Program-made: the position numbers and the translations under genes
Origin: Candidatus Alcyoniella australis
Lineage (GTDB): Bacteria; Lernaellota; Lernaellaia; JAVCCG01; Alcyoniellaceae
Direction: 5' to 3'
DNA length: 64,000 nt
Assembly: GCA_030765605.1 (NCBI GenBank)
Contig: JAVCCG010000113.1
Coordinates: 16,966 to 80,965, forward strand
Notes under the pieces: model-generated
Databases searched by the model: none
Told to the model about the DNA's origin: nothing
What the model saw: only the letters and a program-made list of their open reading frames with translations
In this document: positions 55,384-64,000 of the stretch, one piece after another
Numbering within the stretch: position 1 is the first letter of the stretch
Layout: each line of letters opens with the position of its first letter

Positions 55384-57870
55384 TCAGTATTCGCGATTAC
55401 CCGCCAATGAATGCTGCGGATCGAGCAGCCCGTTGCGCACGGCGAACTCGATGTAGGCGCGGGTCATCATCCGGTAGTTCGCGCCCTTTTCCTCTTCCCC
55501 CTGCTCCTGCTCCTCGGCCTCGGAGGGTGCCACGGCCAGGTGCCACGGATAGGGCAGGCCGGGCTTCATGTAGGCCCAGACCACCTCGCCGATGCGCTCG
55601 ACCTGGTCGGGCACATCCCAGCTTTGCTTCTTGCAGTAGTCGGTCATGGGCAGCTCGTCGCTGTTCATCACCAGCGGCATGCTGTTGGGGATCGCCGCGA
55701 ACTCGGTCGGGAGCTGCGCCTTGCTCTGGAACAGGTCGTACATCGGCGCGGTAAAACGGTCGTAGTCGGTCAACGGCGGCAGCCCAAGGATCAGCTCGAT
55801 GGTCAGCCACATCGAGGCCATCGAGTAGTGCACGTTGGACACGTAGCCGCGTTTGGCAAAGGGGCTGACCAGGGTAAACGGCGTGCGGTGGGCATCGACG
55901 TGGTCCACTCCGGACTGCGGGTCGTCCTGGGTGATGAACACCGCGGTCTCGGGCCAGTATTCGCTGTTGACGATCCACTCCAGCAGCAGACCCAGGCCCG
56001 CGTCGTTGTCCGCCACCATGTACTCCATGGTCGGCCAGCCCGGATCGGTCCCCGCGGTGTGGTCGTTGGGTAGCAGGATCATGATGAACTGCGGAAAGAT
56101 CCCCTGCTTCCACTCGCGGAGCACCTCTTGCGCCTTGGTTACGTCGGAGACGGCCATGTTGTAGAAGCCGTAGTTGAGGTCCATGTACTTGGCCAGCACC
56201 TCGATATCGGGCAGCGTGCCGACGATCTCGCCGTAGATGCGGAAGTCCAGCTCGTGCTCGAGCATCTTTTGAAACACTGTGCCCGTGGCCGGGATCGTCG
56301 CCGGCTCCACGCCGGTGAGCGAGAGCCAGTCGCTGGCCGCCCAGTTCTTCTCGATGTAGTCGTTGGCCACCACTCCCGTGGCCCAGGCGTGGCCCAGGTC
56401 GGACTCGTGCGACTCGGAGTAGTAGTTGTCGCAAACCGTGAACTCGCGGGCCAGGGCATGGACGTTGGGCGTGTACTGTTCGCCGAACAGCAACAGGCTC
56501 TGGTCGCCGTCCACCCCGGGCAGGTCGGCCATAATCTGGTCGAAGGTCTTATTCTCTTTGAGGATGAACACCACGTGTTTGATCTGCCGCGAGCCCTCGC
56601 CGCGCTGCGAGGGGATCGGCGAGTCGAATTCCACGTCCGGCTCGTAGAATCCCGCCGGGCGCCGGTTGTTCTCCTGCACCATCTGCGTGTACTGCTTCAA
56701 GGTCGGCTCGTCGGGCATGTCCAGCTGTTCCAGCGAGCCCAGCAAATTGCCGCCGTCCGTGGGCAGCACCAGGCCCGGCGAATCGTTGACGCCGCCGGGG
56801 CCAGAGCCCACGCCCTTGGCTGTAACCACGTACAGCTCGTCTCCAAAGGCCTGCACGGCCGTGGGATACCACTCGGTGGGAATCCGTCCGACGACTTGCC
56901 ACTGCGCGATGTCGATCACGTCGATGCTGTTGAAGCCCGAGGCCGCCACCAGCAGCCGCTCGCCGTCGGGAGTAAGCACGATGTCCGTGGCGAACGCGCC
57001 GAACCCGGCCTGGTCCTCAGTGTACAGCGGCAGCGAGCGCGCGACCTCGAGGTTCGCCAGGTCGACCTGGAACACCTCGTCGGTGTCCGCGCAGGCCACG
57101 TAGGCATAACGCTGATCCGGGCCGAGCACCACGCCCTCAGGGTTCTTGCCGACCTCGATGTCGGCCAACAGCGTGCCGCCCTTGTCGAACACCGAGACGT
57201 TGCTCGTCCCCCAGTTGGTGCTGATCACTCGTCCCAGTTCCTCGGAAACCGCCACCGCGTATGGGTAGTAGCCGGTGTTCATCGAGGTGATCTCCAAGCC
57301 CGAGGCCAGGTTGATCACCGCGATGCGCTTGCCGAACGCCAGCGAGATGTAGAGCCGTCGCTCGTCGGCCGAGAGCAGCAGGCCCGCCGGATAGCCGAAG
57401 GCCTCGATCTCGCGGCTGAGCACCGGCTCACCGCCGATCAGGTCGAACTCGTAGACCTTCTCGCGCGACCCGCCTCCGGCCCAGAGCTTGGTGCCCGCGG
57501 CGTTGATCGCCAGGCCGTCGAAGTGGTTGCGCAGTTCGATCTCGTGGATCATCTTCATGGTCCGCGCGTCGATCGTGGCCAACGTGCGATCCTTGGCCGA
57601 GCCGACGTAGATCAGATCGCCGTCAGGGTGGACCGCCAGCGAGATCGGGAAGCGCCGCAAAGTCACGCGTTCCCCCACGGGAGAGATCGCGCGACCGCTG
57701 GGCAGGATCACCCGGCCATCGTCAGTGGGACCGGTCGGGGCGTAGGCGTCGTCCGAGGCGTCGGGCCGCGGCAAATCAAGATCGCCCTTGTCCTGATCCT
57801 GGCAGCCCGCGAACAACAGTGCGCAAACCAGAATCAACAGCACCGCGATTGCAAACAGCTTGTTGGTCAT
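55384..57870 (-). CDS. YncE-type propeller / phosphoesterase lipoprotein
   Basis: 828 residues from ATG 57870, which has AGGATG 8 bases upstream; an ATG 9 bases earlier lacks room for it. Lipobox LLFAGCQDQ. About residues 60-370 form a YncE/NHL-like beta-propeller (HPDGDLIYVGSAKD, YAYVACADTDEVFQVDLA). About 430-830 form an alkaline-phosphatase/phosphoesterase-type domain (FILKENKTFDQIM, SESHESDLGH, ITQDDPQSGVDHVDAHR metal ligands). The substrate may be a phospholipid or phosphodiester; not determinable. The gene lies 10 bases after a companion lipoprotein gene. Confidence 0.88.
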   Translation of the reverse strand: MTNKLFAIAVLLILVCALLFAGCQDQDKGDLDLPRPDASDDAYAPTGPTDDGRVILPSGRAISPVGERVTLRRFPISLAVHPDGDLIYVGSAKDRTLATIDARTMKMIHEIELRNHFDGLAINAAGTKLWAGGGSREKVYEFDLIGGEPVLSREIEAFGYPAGLLLSADERRLYISLAFGKRIAVINLASGLEITSMNTGYYPYAVAVSEELGRVISTNWGTSNVSVFDKGGTLLADIEVGKNPEGVVLGPDQRYAYVACADTDEVFQVDLANLEVARSLPLYTEDQAGFGAFATDIVLTPDGERLLVAASGFNSIDVIDIAQWQVVGRIPTEWYPTAVQAFGDELYVVTAKGVGSGPGGVNDSPGLVLPTDGGNLLGSLEQLDMPDEPTLKQYTQMVQENNRRPAGFYEPDVEFDSPIPSQRGEGSRQIKHVVFILKENKTFDQIMADLPGVDGDQSLLLFGEQYTPNVHALAREFTVCDNYYSESHESDLGHAWATGVVANDYIEKNWAASDWLSLTGVEPATIPATGTVFQKMLEHELDFRIYGEIVGTLPDIEVLAKYMDLNYGFYNMAVSDVTKAQEVLREWKQGIFPQFIMILLPNDHTAGTDPGWPTMEYMVADNDAGLGLLLEWIVNSEYWPETAVFITQDDPQSGVDHVDAHRTPFTLVSPFAKRGYVSNVHYSMASMWLTIELILGLPPLTDYDRFTAPMYDLFQSKAQLPTEFAAIPNSMPLVMNSDELPMTDYCKKQSWDVPDQVERIGEVVWAYMKPGLPYPWHLAVAPSEAEEQEQGEEEKGANYRMMTRAYIEFAVRNGLLDPQHSLAGNREY

Positions 57871-57880
57871 CTTACACATC

Positions 57881-59107
57881 CTAAAATACGTCCGGCGGAT
57901 CGGGCAGGAACGGCTGGAGCACGTTCACCAGGGTTTGAAGAAAGTCACGGATTGTGTCCGGCTGCAGGTCCTCGAAAAACGCGGCCACGTCGATCTTGAC
58001 CAAACCCAGCAACAGCGGCGGCACGTTGAAGTACTCGAGCAGCGGATTGAGCGAGGAGAGTCGGAACGAATTATCGCCATCGGAATTGATGTCCAGGTCC
58101 GTGCGGTCGAGCAGTGCCGCGCCCAGGTCGTAGAGCAAGGTCTCCAGGGCCAGCGCCAGGTCCATCTGCTCCGGGCTTAACTCGCCGATCCCCGGAATCA
58201 CCAGCGGCTCGCCCTGGTCGTAGACGCCGTTGGCGTTGAGATCCGCGTAGCCCAGCACGTCGTCTTCCTGCGGGTCGACTTCGCCGCGAATCGCCTCGAT
58301 CGTCTGTTTGTACTCGATCATGCCCAGGCCCAGTTGCAGCCGCGCCAGAGCCACGCGCTCCATGTAGTCCGGGTCGATCTGCAACGCGGTGGGGAACCCC
58401 GGATCGTTGAGCAGTCGGTCGAGGGCGTCGACGATCAGACTGATCAGCTCGAGGGTCTCCAGCTCGCCGAAGTCTACGTCGATCAGCGCGAAGACGATGC
58501 CCAGGTTGACCTCCAGGTCCAACGAGAGCAGCACTCCGCCCAGGCCGTCGAACAGGTTGCCGACCACCAGGCTCCCCGTACGTTCGGCCACGTCGAACTC
58601 AGTGCCGAGCTCCGCGACCTGCTCGTACATCAGCAGCACGGGCACGCCGTCGATCTGGAACCCCGGTTCGCCGTTCTGTTGCAGCCAGGCCGAGTGTTCG
58701 CGAATATCATCGCCGGCCGCGCTGAAGTAGCCCTCGGCCAGCAACTCGACGATCGGCCTGATCAAGTCGCGGCCCGGGTCGATATCCTCGACCTGGTAGC
58801 CGTCGTCCACATCCACCAGGAAAGTCGAGATCGCGGAGATGAACTCCCAGAGGTGCAGGCCCGAGGAGAGCATCACCCCCCAATGGCCGTCGGAGTTGTC
58901 GGGCTGCTCGTTCAGCGCACGCTTGAACGCTTCGCGCGCCCGCTGCGGCTCGCCGACCTGCAGCCAATAGCGCCCCTCTTCCAGCGGACCGGACCACTGC
59001 GAGTCGTCGTCATCGTCATCGTTGTCATCCTCAACATCGCAGGCGATAAACAACAGCAGGCAGATCGCCAAAAAAGCGATCAGCAACAGCATCGATTTGT
59101 TAAACAT
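57881..59107 (-). CDS. TPR-like lipoprotein, companion of the phosphoesterase
   Basis: 408 residues. Lipobox-like FIACDVED, an Asp linker (DDNDDDDDD), then helical repeats beginning with a TPR-like unit (REAFKRALNEQPDNSDGHWG). The rest alternates long helices without a named family. The position, 10 bases upstream of the phosphoesterase gene and in the same orientation, suggests that the two act together, for instance as a binding partner. Both are predicted to face the periplasm or cell surface. Confidence 0.65.
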   Translation of the reverse strand: MFNKSMLLLIAFLAICLLLFIACDVEDDNDDDDDDSQWSGPLEEGRYWLQVGEPQRAREAFKRALNEQPDNSDGHWGVMLSSGLHLWEFISAISTFLVDVDDGYQVEDIDPGRDLIRPIVELLAEGYFSAAGDDIREHSAWLQQNGEPGFQIDGVPVLLMYEQVAELGTEFDVAERTGSLVVGNLFDGLGGVLLSLDLEVNLGIVFALIDVDFGELETLELISLIVDALDRLLNDPGFPTALQIDPDYMERVALARLQLGLGMIEYKQTIEAIRGEVDPQEDDVLGYADLNANGVYDQGEPLVIPGIGELSPEQMDLALALETLLYDLGAALLDRTDLDINSDGDNSFRLSSLNPLLEYFNVPPLLLGLVKIDVAAFFEDLQPDTIRDFLQTLVNVLQPFLPDPPDVF

Positions 59108-59238
59108 GCTTCACCTCAATCGGCGGTAAGACCCAAGAATGCACGATCTTCGTCAGAGCAATGTTAGACCAAAACCGACTGCGATGAAAATCGCGACTGC
59201 CGCCGACCCGGCGGACCCGGATTGCCGGACTTTATATC

Positions 59239-59268
59239 TTGGCAAATCATGGCGTCGGTCGTTAGAAT
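59239..59268 (+). promoter_or_regulatory. Sigma-70-like promoter of the second SUMF1 gene
   Basis: TTGGCA (59239-59244), 18-base spacer, TAGAAT (59263-59268); five of six matches in each box. Confidence 0.6.
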
Positions 59269-59296
59269 TCGATCAAAGTCAGTGAAGGGGACGATT

Positions 59297-60133
59297 ATGA
59301 GGCGAATGCTGGTGGCCCTTGCTCTAATCGCAGCGGCTGGATGTCTGTGTTGGGCAACCGACGGCGGCGACGTCGCGGCCCAACAGCCGCCGGTCGAAAT
59401 TGCAATGGTGCTGATCGAGCCGGGGGGCTTCACCATGGGCAGCCCCGAGGCCGAGCAATGGCATGTGGTCGACGAGGTGCAGCACCAGGTTAAGATCAGC
59501 GCACCGTTCTACCTGGGCCGCTATGAGGTGACCCAAAGCCAGTGGAAAAAGGTGATGGGAACGAGCCCCAGCGAATTCATCGACTGCGGGCCGCAATGTC
59601 CGGCCGAGATGATCAGCTGGCCCATGGCGATCGAGTTCTGCAACAAGCTCTCGCAAATCGAGGGCCTGAGTCCTTGCTACAGCGGCGAAGGCAACGACGT
59701 GGTCTGGGACCGCGCATGCACCGGCTATCGCCTGCCGACCGAGGCCGAGTGGGAATACGCGGCGCGGGCCGGCAGCGGCTGCGCGTTCATTGTCGGCGAC
59801 GAGACCACCGACCTGGCCAAGGTCGCCCATTACCGCTCGGCCGATCGCACGCCTCTGGCCGTAGGCAGCAAACAGCCCAACGCCTGGGGCCTCTACGACA
59901 TGCTGGGCAACGTCCGCGAGTGGGTCTGGGATTGGTACGCACCCTACGACAAGCAGACGGCCTCCGACCCGGCCGGGCCGGAAAAGGGCAAGTTCCGCGT
60001 CAACCGCGGCGGCTGCTACTTCAGCTATCCGCAGTACTGCCGCTGCGCGGTGCGCGGCGCATATTTGCCCGGCGACACTCACGGGTACATCGGCCTGCGC
60101 GTGGCACGCAACGCGCCGAGCCAAGCGGACTAA
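59297..60133 (+). CDS. Exported SUMF1-type protein
   Basis: 278 residues from ATG 59297 (GAAGGGG upstream). Signal peptide with a Cys at AAGCLC that could act as a lipobox. The rest is one SUMF1/formylglycine-enzyme-like domain: VLIEPGGFTMGSPEA, GRYEVTQSQWK, YRLPTEAEWEYAARAG, GLYDMLGNVREWVWD, RGGCYFSYPQYCRCAVR. In formylglycine enzymes two Cys are five residues apart; here the first is Ser, so catalysis is doubtful. Eight other Cys suggest disulphides. It converges on the acetyl-CoA hydrolase gene with a 4-base overlap of ends. Confidence 0.85.
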   Translation: MRRMLVALALIAAAGCLCWATDGGDVAAQQPPVEIAMVLIEPGGFTMGSPEAEQWHVVDEVQHQVKISAPFYLGRYEVTQSQWKKVMGTSPSEFIDCGPQCPAEMISWPMAIEFCNKLSQIEGLSPCYSGEGNDVVWDRACTGYRLPTEAEWEYAARAGSGCAFIVGDETTDLAKVAHYRSADRTPLAVGSKQPNAWGLYDMLGNVREWVWDWYAPYDKQTASDPAGPEKGKFRVNRGGCYFSYPQYCRCAVRGAYLPGDTHGYIGLRVARNAPSQAD

Positions 60134-62013
60134 TCGGCCTCGTCGAACAGGTACCACAGGTAATAGATACCGTCCTCCAGCGTGGTGTGGATACCGCGCT
60201 CCCCGTTCTGGAACAGGCCCAGCATCGGCCGGTTCTTGGCCAACACCTCCACCCGAAATCCGGCCACCCCGTTTTCCCTGGCGATCGTGGTCAGCTGCCC
60301 CAGCAGCTCCCGGCCGATTCCGCGACGCCGCGAGCGCTCGTGCACGGTGAAGCTGCACTCGGCAATGCCCGTGCGCGGATCGCGGTCGTAGGTCGCCGAG
60401 CCGAGGATTCGCTCGCGGCCGACCTCGCCGGACACGGCGATGATCGCCATCCGGTTGCGGTAATCGACCAGGGTCTCGGGGCAGACCCGGCTGTGGGGAA
60501 AACGCGCGTCCGAGGCCATGAACCGCAGGTATAGATCCTTGTCCGACAGCGAGTAGTACAGCTCCTGCAACAGATGCTCGTCGCGAGGGCGGATCGGCCG
60601 CAGAGCGATCTCCTCACCGTCGCTAAGCCGTACCCGCTCGCTCCAGGTCGGCGGATGGTCCAGCGCCTCGTCCTGGGGTAGCCGTTGATCTGCAAAGATG
60701 TAGCGGTTGGCCTTGGCGGCGTTTAGCAGCGCGGGCCTGAAACGCGGGTGGGCGATCTCGATCAGCGACACCGCGCGCTCGCGCACGGACTTGCCGTAGA
60801 GGTAGGCCACGCCGTACTCGGTGACCACGTAGTGCACGTCGCTGCGAGTCAGGGTCACGCCCGCGCCCGGCCGCAGGTCGGGCACGATGCGCGAGACCGT
60901 GCCCTCGCGGGCCGTGGAAGGGATGACGATGATCGGCTTGCCGCCACTGGATCGCGCTGCGCCGCGCATGAAATCGACCTGCGAGCCAAAGCCGCTGTAG
61001 AACTTGTGCCCCAGCGACTCGGCGCAGACTTGGCCGGTGAGGTCGATCTCCAGGGCGCCGGCGATTGCGACCATCTTCTGGTTGCGGGCGATCACCCGCG
61101 GGTCGCCGACATAGTCCGCGGGAAAGAACTCAAACAACGGATTGCCGTCGATGTAATCGTAAAGCCCTCTGTCGCCAACGCAGAACGTGGCCACGACCTT
61201 GCCCGGGTGCAGCCCCTTACGCGCGTTGGTAACCACGCCGGCCTCGATCAGCTCGATCAGGCTCTGGGAGAACATCTCGGTGTGCACGCCCAGCTCACGC
61301 TTGTGCATCAGCTCGGCCGGAATCGCCGCGGGCACCTTGCCGATGCCGATCTGCAGGGTCGAGCCGTCGTCGATCAGCGGCGCGACGTTGCGCGCGATGG
61401 TGCGCGCCACAGCGTTGGGCTCGGACCAATGAAACTCGAGCAGCTCCTGCTCGTAGGGCACGAAACAGTCGATGCACTCGGCGCTGATCGAGCTGTCGCC
61501 GCCGACCCGCGGCATGCGCGGATTGACCTGGGCGATCACCAGCCGCGCACGCTGGGCCGCGGCCTTGACCGTCTCGACACTGACGCCCAGGCAACACATC
61601 CCGTGTTCGTCCGGCGGCGCAACCTGGATCAGCGCCGCGTCGATCCGCAATTGCCCGTCAAAGATCAGCGCCGGGATTTCGCTCAGGGTCAGCGGGGTGT
61701 AGTCCGCCAGGCCGCGCTCAACCGCCGCGCGCGTGCTGTCGCCGATGAAGAAGCAGTTGAAGCGCACGTGGTCGCGCAGCAGTGGGTCGTCGAAGGTCGC
61801 CTGGCCCGAGCCCAGCAGGTGGATCATCTCCACGTCGTTGAGCCGCAGGGCGTAGCGCTGGAACTCGGCTGTCAAGTGTTGCGGCTCGGCGCAGGCCGAG
61901 GCCACGTAGAGCGTGTCGCCGTGGTGGATCCCCTCAAAGGCGCGCCGGGCCGTGGTTACGCGATCACGATATGGATCGAGGGTCGCGAGCCAGGACGGCC
62001 GCCGGGGGCTCAT
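60130..62013 (-). CDS. Acetyl-CoA hydrolase/transferase fused to a GNAT domain
   Basis: 627 residues from ATG 62013. Residues 1 to about 450 are an acetyl-CoA hydrolase/transferase of the CoA-transferase family (LLGSGQATF, IGIGKVPAAIPAEL, SGFGSQVDFMRG, VTEYGVAYLYGKSVRERA with the catalytic-type Glu region). About 455-627 are a GNAT acetyltransferase (LRPIRPRDEHLLQELYYSLS, acetyl-CoA loop RRRGIGRELL). The fusion is known in other bacteria. Substrate could be acetate or another short acid. Start overlaps the ketopantoate-reductase-like gene by 4 bases. Confidence 0.9.
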   Translation of the reverse strand: MSPRRPSWLATLDPYRDRVTTARRAFEGIHHGDTLYVASACAEPQHLTAEFQRYALRLNDVEMIHLLGSGQATFDDPLLRDHVRFNCFFIGDSTRAAVERGLADYTPLTLSEIPALIFDGQLRIDAALIQVAPPDEHGMCCLGVSVETVKAAAQRARLVIAQVNPRMPRVGGDSSISAECIDCFVPYEQELLEFHWSEPNAVARTIARNVAPLIDDGSTLQIGIGKVPAAIPAELMHKRELGVHTEMFSQSLIELIEAGVVTNARKGLHPGKVVATFCVGDRGLYDYIDGNPLFEFFPADYVGDPRVIARNQKMVAIAGALEIDLTGQVCAESLGHKFYSGFGSQVDFMRGAARSSGGKPIIVIPSTAREGTVSRIVPDLRPGAGVTLTRSDVHYVVTEYGVAYLYGKSVRERAVSLIEIAHPRFRPALLNAAKANRYIFADQRLPQDEALDHPPTWSERVRLSDGEEIALRPIRPRDEHLLQELYYSLSDKDLYLRFMASDARFPHSRVCPETLVDYRNRMAIIAVSGEVGRERILGSATYDRDPRTGIAECSFTVHERSRRRGIGRELLGQLTTIARENGVAGFRVEVLAKNRPMLGLFQNGERGIHTTLEDGIYYLWYLFDEAD

Positions 62014-62969
62014 CGGCGCTGCAAGTTCGATGTCCCCGCGTTGTTCGCTCGCTGCTGCATTGTCAGTTCCGCCGCGCGCACCAGTTGGGCCAGCACGCGG
62101 TTCACCGGCGTGTCCACGCCGTGTTGCGCACCCACGCGCGCCACTGCGCCGTTGATGAAGTCGATCTCCGTGCGCCGTCCCGCAGCCAGGTCGCCGAGCA
62201 TGCTCGAACGGTTGTCCGCGGTCAGCCGCGCCACCTCCAGCGCCCGCTCGCGCATCTGTTCGCGGTCCAGGAGCACGCCGACGCTCGCTGCCACGTCCAC
62301 GGCCTCGTCCACCGCCGCGAGCATCAGCCGTTTGGACGGCTCGTACTGCGCGGGCACGCCGTTGGGCACTCCCAGCAGCGCGGTCAGCGGGTTGATCGCC
62401 ACGTTGACGCACAGCTTGGACCACAGCAGTTCGTCGATGTGCTGCGAGACCTCGGTCTGGATTCCGGCGTCGCAAAAAGCCTTCGCAATGCGCTGCGCGC
62501 GTTGCGACTCGCCGCCGCGCGACTCGCCGATCACGGTCAGCCCCTGGCCCGCATGGCACACGCGGCCGGGCTCGACCAGGTAGCCGCCGCTGGTGGTGGT
62601 GCCCGCCAATACGTTCTCACCACCTACGCGCTCGGCCAGGGCTTCGACGTTGCCGATGCCGTTTTGCAGGCTCATCGCGAGAGTGTCCGCGCCAAACAGC
62701 GCCCGGTGTTGGTCCACGGCGGCCGCGGTGTCGTAGGCCTTGGTGCAGACCATCACCAGCTGGGCCGCAGCGTCCGGGCCCGCCTGCTCGACGATCCGCG
62801 GCCTGGCGCACAGCTCGCCGCGCAGCCCCTCGATGCGCAGGCCGTGGCGCTCGACGTTCTGTCGCGTCTCGGGACGGCTCTCGACCAGGGTCACTTCGTG
62901 GCCGCCCAGCGACAGGTAGCCGCCGAAGATCGAGCCCACCGCGCCCGCGCCGATCACGTAGATTCTCAT
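62010..62969 (-). CDS. Ketopantoate reductase family protein
   Basis: 319 residues. NADPH-binding N-terminus GAGAVGSIFGGYLS, TKAYDTAAA, LQNGIGNVE and the catalytic Lys region LLWSKLCVNVAINPLTALLG; C-terminal DFINGAV. Reduces 2-dehydropantoate to pantoate in CoA synthesis when it is PanE; several paralogues reduce other keto acids. Coupling with an acetyl-CoA hydrolase/transferase by overlap would fit a CoA-related role, but panC and panB are not here, so the symbol is withheld. Confidence 0.85.
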   Translation of the reverse strand: MRIYVIGAGAVGSIFGGYLSLGGHEVTLVESRPETRQNVERHGLRIEGLRGELCARPRIVEQAGPDAAAQLVMVCTKAYDTAAAVDQHRALFGADTLAMSLQNGIGNVEALAERVGGENVLAGTTTSGGYLVEPGRVCHAGQGLTVIGESRGGESQRAQRIAKAFCDAGIQTEVSQHIDELLWSKLCVNVAINPLTALLGVPNGVPAQYEPSKRLMLAAVDEAVDVAASVGVLLDREQMRERALEVARLTADNRSSMLGDLAAGRRTEIDFINGAVARVGAQHGVDTPVNRVLAQLVRAAELTMQQRANNAGTSNLQRR

Positions 62970-63017
62970 CGTGATTCCATTTCGCCTTTAATTGTATTCC
63001 ATCGACGTTCGGCCCAC

Positions 63018-63055
63018 AAAAAAAGCCCCCCGCGGCCAACAGGCGCGAGGGGCTT
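63018..63055 (-). terminator. Terminator after the aminomethyltransferase gene
   Basis: Imperfect GC-rich stem (AAGCCCC with GGGGCTT, inner CGCG pairs) followed on the minus strand by TTTTTTT. Confidence 0.8.
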
Positions 63056-63072
63056 ATTGAAGCTGATTGAGA

Positions 63073-64000
63073 CTACTCGGACTCTTTGGTCACGTCCTTG
63101 CGCGGAAAGCGCGGCATCACTTTAATCTGCACCGACACCACCAAACGCTTGCCCGGCCCCAGGTCGATCGGTGTGCACGGCTCGGCCTTGCCCGCGGGCA
63201 GCGGGTGGGCCAGCAGGCTCTTCTCGTCGGCATACTTTTGCGGTACGTAGGCCAGTCCGACCATCGTGCCGCGACCATCGACAACGCAGCTTGTAATGTT
63301 GCCCGCGAACGCTCCGCGGTGATCGGTCAGCGGATCGCCGTGCTTGAGCGGTCGCGTCCCCTTCTGCGGCACGCGGAAGCGGATTATCTTCATATCGCGC
63401 TCGGCCTCGGATGCAATGTAGGCGGTCTTGCCGTTGAAGAATGGCTTGTGCAGCTTGACGTATCCGCCGAACCCTGCGCCGTTGGGCGAGATCTCGAACG
63501 GCCCGGCCAACTCGTGGCCGTACAGCGGCAGTCCGACCTCGGTGCGCAGCGAGTCGCGCGCGCCCAGGCCGCAGGGGGTCACGCCGACGTCGAGATCGAG
63601 CAGCTTGCGCCATAGCTGGGCAGCGCGGTCGGGGTGCACGAACAGCTCGTAGCAGATCGCCTCGCCGGTGTAACCCGTGCGCGAGAGCACCACGTCGATG
63701 TCGGCCACCACGGTTTCGATCAGATCGCGCTTGCGCATCAGCATCATCTGCTCGCGCTGCGCGCCCTGCATCAACTGGTACAGCGCATCGCGCGATCCGC
63801 GCCCCTGCAGCGCGATCAGGACCTTGCACTCCTCGCCCCACTGCGGGTCGCGCAGCCGTTTGATCACTGCCGGCTGCATCCGGCTGCGGATCGGCCAACT
63901 GCGGTCGATCAGCGCCTTGCCGTCGTTGACCAGGTTGATCCAGGCCCAGATCTTGTCCTCGTTGGACGCGTTGACCACCATCAGGAAGCGATCGACGTGC
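63073..64000 (-). CDS. Aminomethyltransferase (GcvT-type) C-terminal part, cut by the window edge
   Basis: About 309 codons are visible; the frame stays open through 64000, so the N-terminus is outside the window. GcvT proteins transfer a methylene group from the lipoyl-bound glycine residue to tetrahydrofolate. Motifs: VVNASNEDKIWAW, SRTGYTGEAICYELFV, GLGARDSLRTEVGLPLYGHEL and a C-terminal barrel with KGTRPLKHGDPL. It might be GcvT of the glycine cleavage system or a related dimethylglycine-type enzyme; other gcv genes are not visible. Confidence 0.85.
   Translation of the reverse strand, partial: HVDRFLMVVNASNEDKIWAWINLVNDGKALIDRSWPIRSRMQPAVIKRLRDPQWGEECKVLIALQGRGSRDALYQLMQGAQREQMMLMRKRDLIETVVADIDVVLSRTGYTGEAICYELFVHPDRAAQLWRKLLDLDVGVTPCGLGARDSLRTEVGLPLYGHELAGPFEISPNGAGFGGYVKLHKPFFNGKTAYIASEAERDMKIIRFRVPQKGTRPLKHGDPLTDHRGAFAGNITSCVVDGRGTMVGLAYVPQKYADEKSLLAHPLPAGKAEPCTPIDLGPGKRLVVSVQIKVMPRFPRKDVTKESE

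Overview
The window comes from a GC-rich bacterial genome. It holds an eroded or rearranged prophage-like element (about 1-20530) followed by ordinary chromosomal housekeeping genes. Lipoproteins with long aspartate linkers straight after the lipobox, a MopE-like Cys/Asp repeat, SpoVG, the gene order ispE-spoVG-tRNA-Gln-prs-rplY-pth and a K+-dependent-type membrane pyrophosphatase suggest a deltaproteobacteria-like lineage or a neighbouring candidate phylum. That placement is inference only; there is no rRNA here.

Left part (1-20530, all + strand): tailed-phage morphogenesis genes (tail-terminator-like protein, TerS-like protein, TerL, HK97-type portal, prohead protease, tail tube, tail assembly chaperone with a -1 frameshift site, short tape measure, tail tip and adhesin, lysis cassette). 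AT-rich cargo genes, mostly small membrane proteins in diverged pairs, interrupt the head module. A phage gene start is duplicated around one cargo cassette (83-bp repeat). No major capsid gene is visible; the protease frame runs straight into the tail-tube gene, while a tail-terminator-like gene sits unusually upstream of the terminase. A block move or deletion would explain both. The last phage-like gene ends next to a tRNA-Leu gene; no integrase is seen.

Middle part: envelope genes (START protein, TPR/beta-barrel protein, Crp/Fnr regulator, FecR protein, TIG lipoprotein-like protein), DUF456, dtd, a lysine/proline-repeat winged-helix protein, then glnB-glnA (20838-29770). On the minus strand follows a compact histidine operon (hisC-HAD, hisB, hisH, hisF, a hisA-hisI-hisE fusion, hisD) that covers most of the pathway but lacks hisG. 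After it come a PpiC-type isomerase, a subtilase with an acidic Cys-ending tail, hppA, pth, rplY, prs, tRNA-Gln, spoVG, ispE and nadE.

Right part (50343-64000): two SUMF1-type proteins, a YncE-propeller/phosphoesterase with a partner lipoprotein, an acetyl-CoA hydrolase/transferase-GNAT fusion with a ketopantoate-reductase-like gene, and an aminomethyltransferase cut by the window edge. Between the first SUMF1 protein and the phosphoesterase lies a visibly more AT-rich two-gene island (FRG-domain protein plus single-HKD PLD-family protein, 53057-55313). It is the best candidate in the window for a defence-type system.
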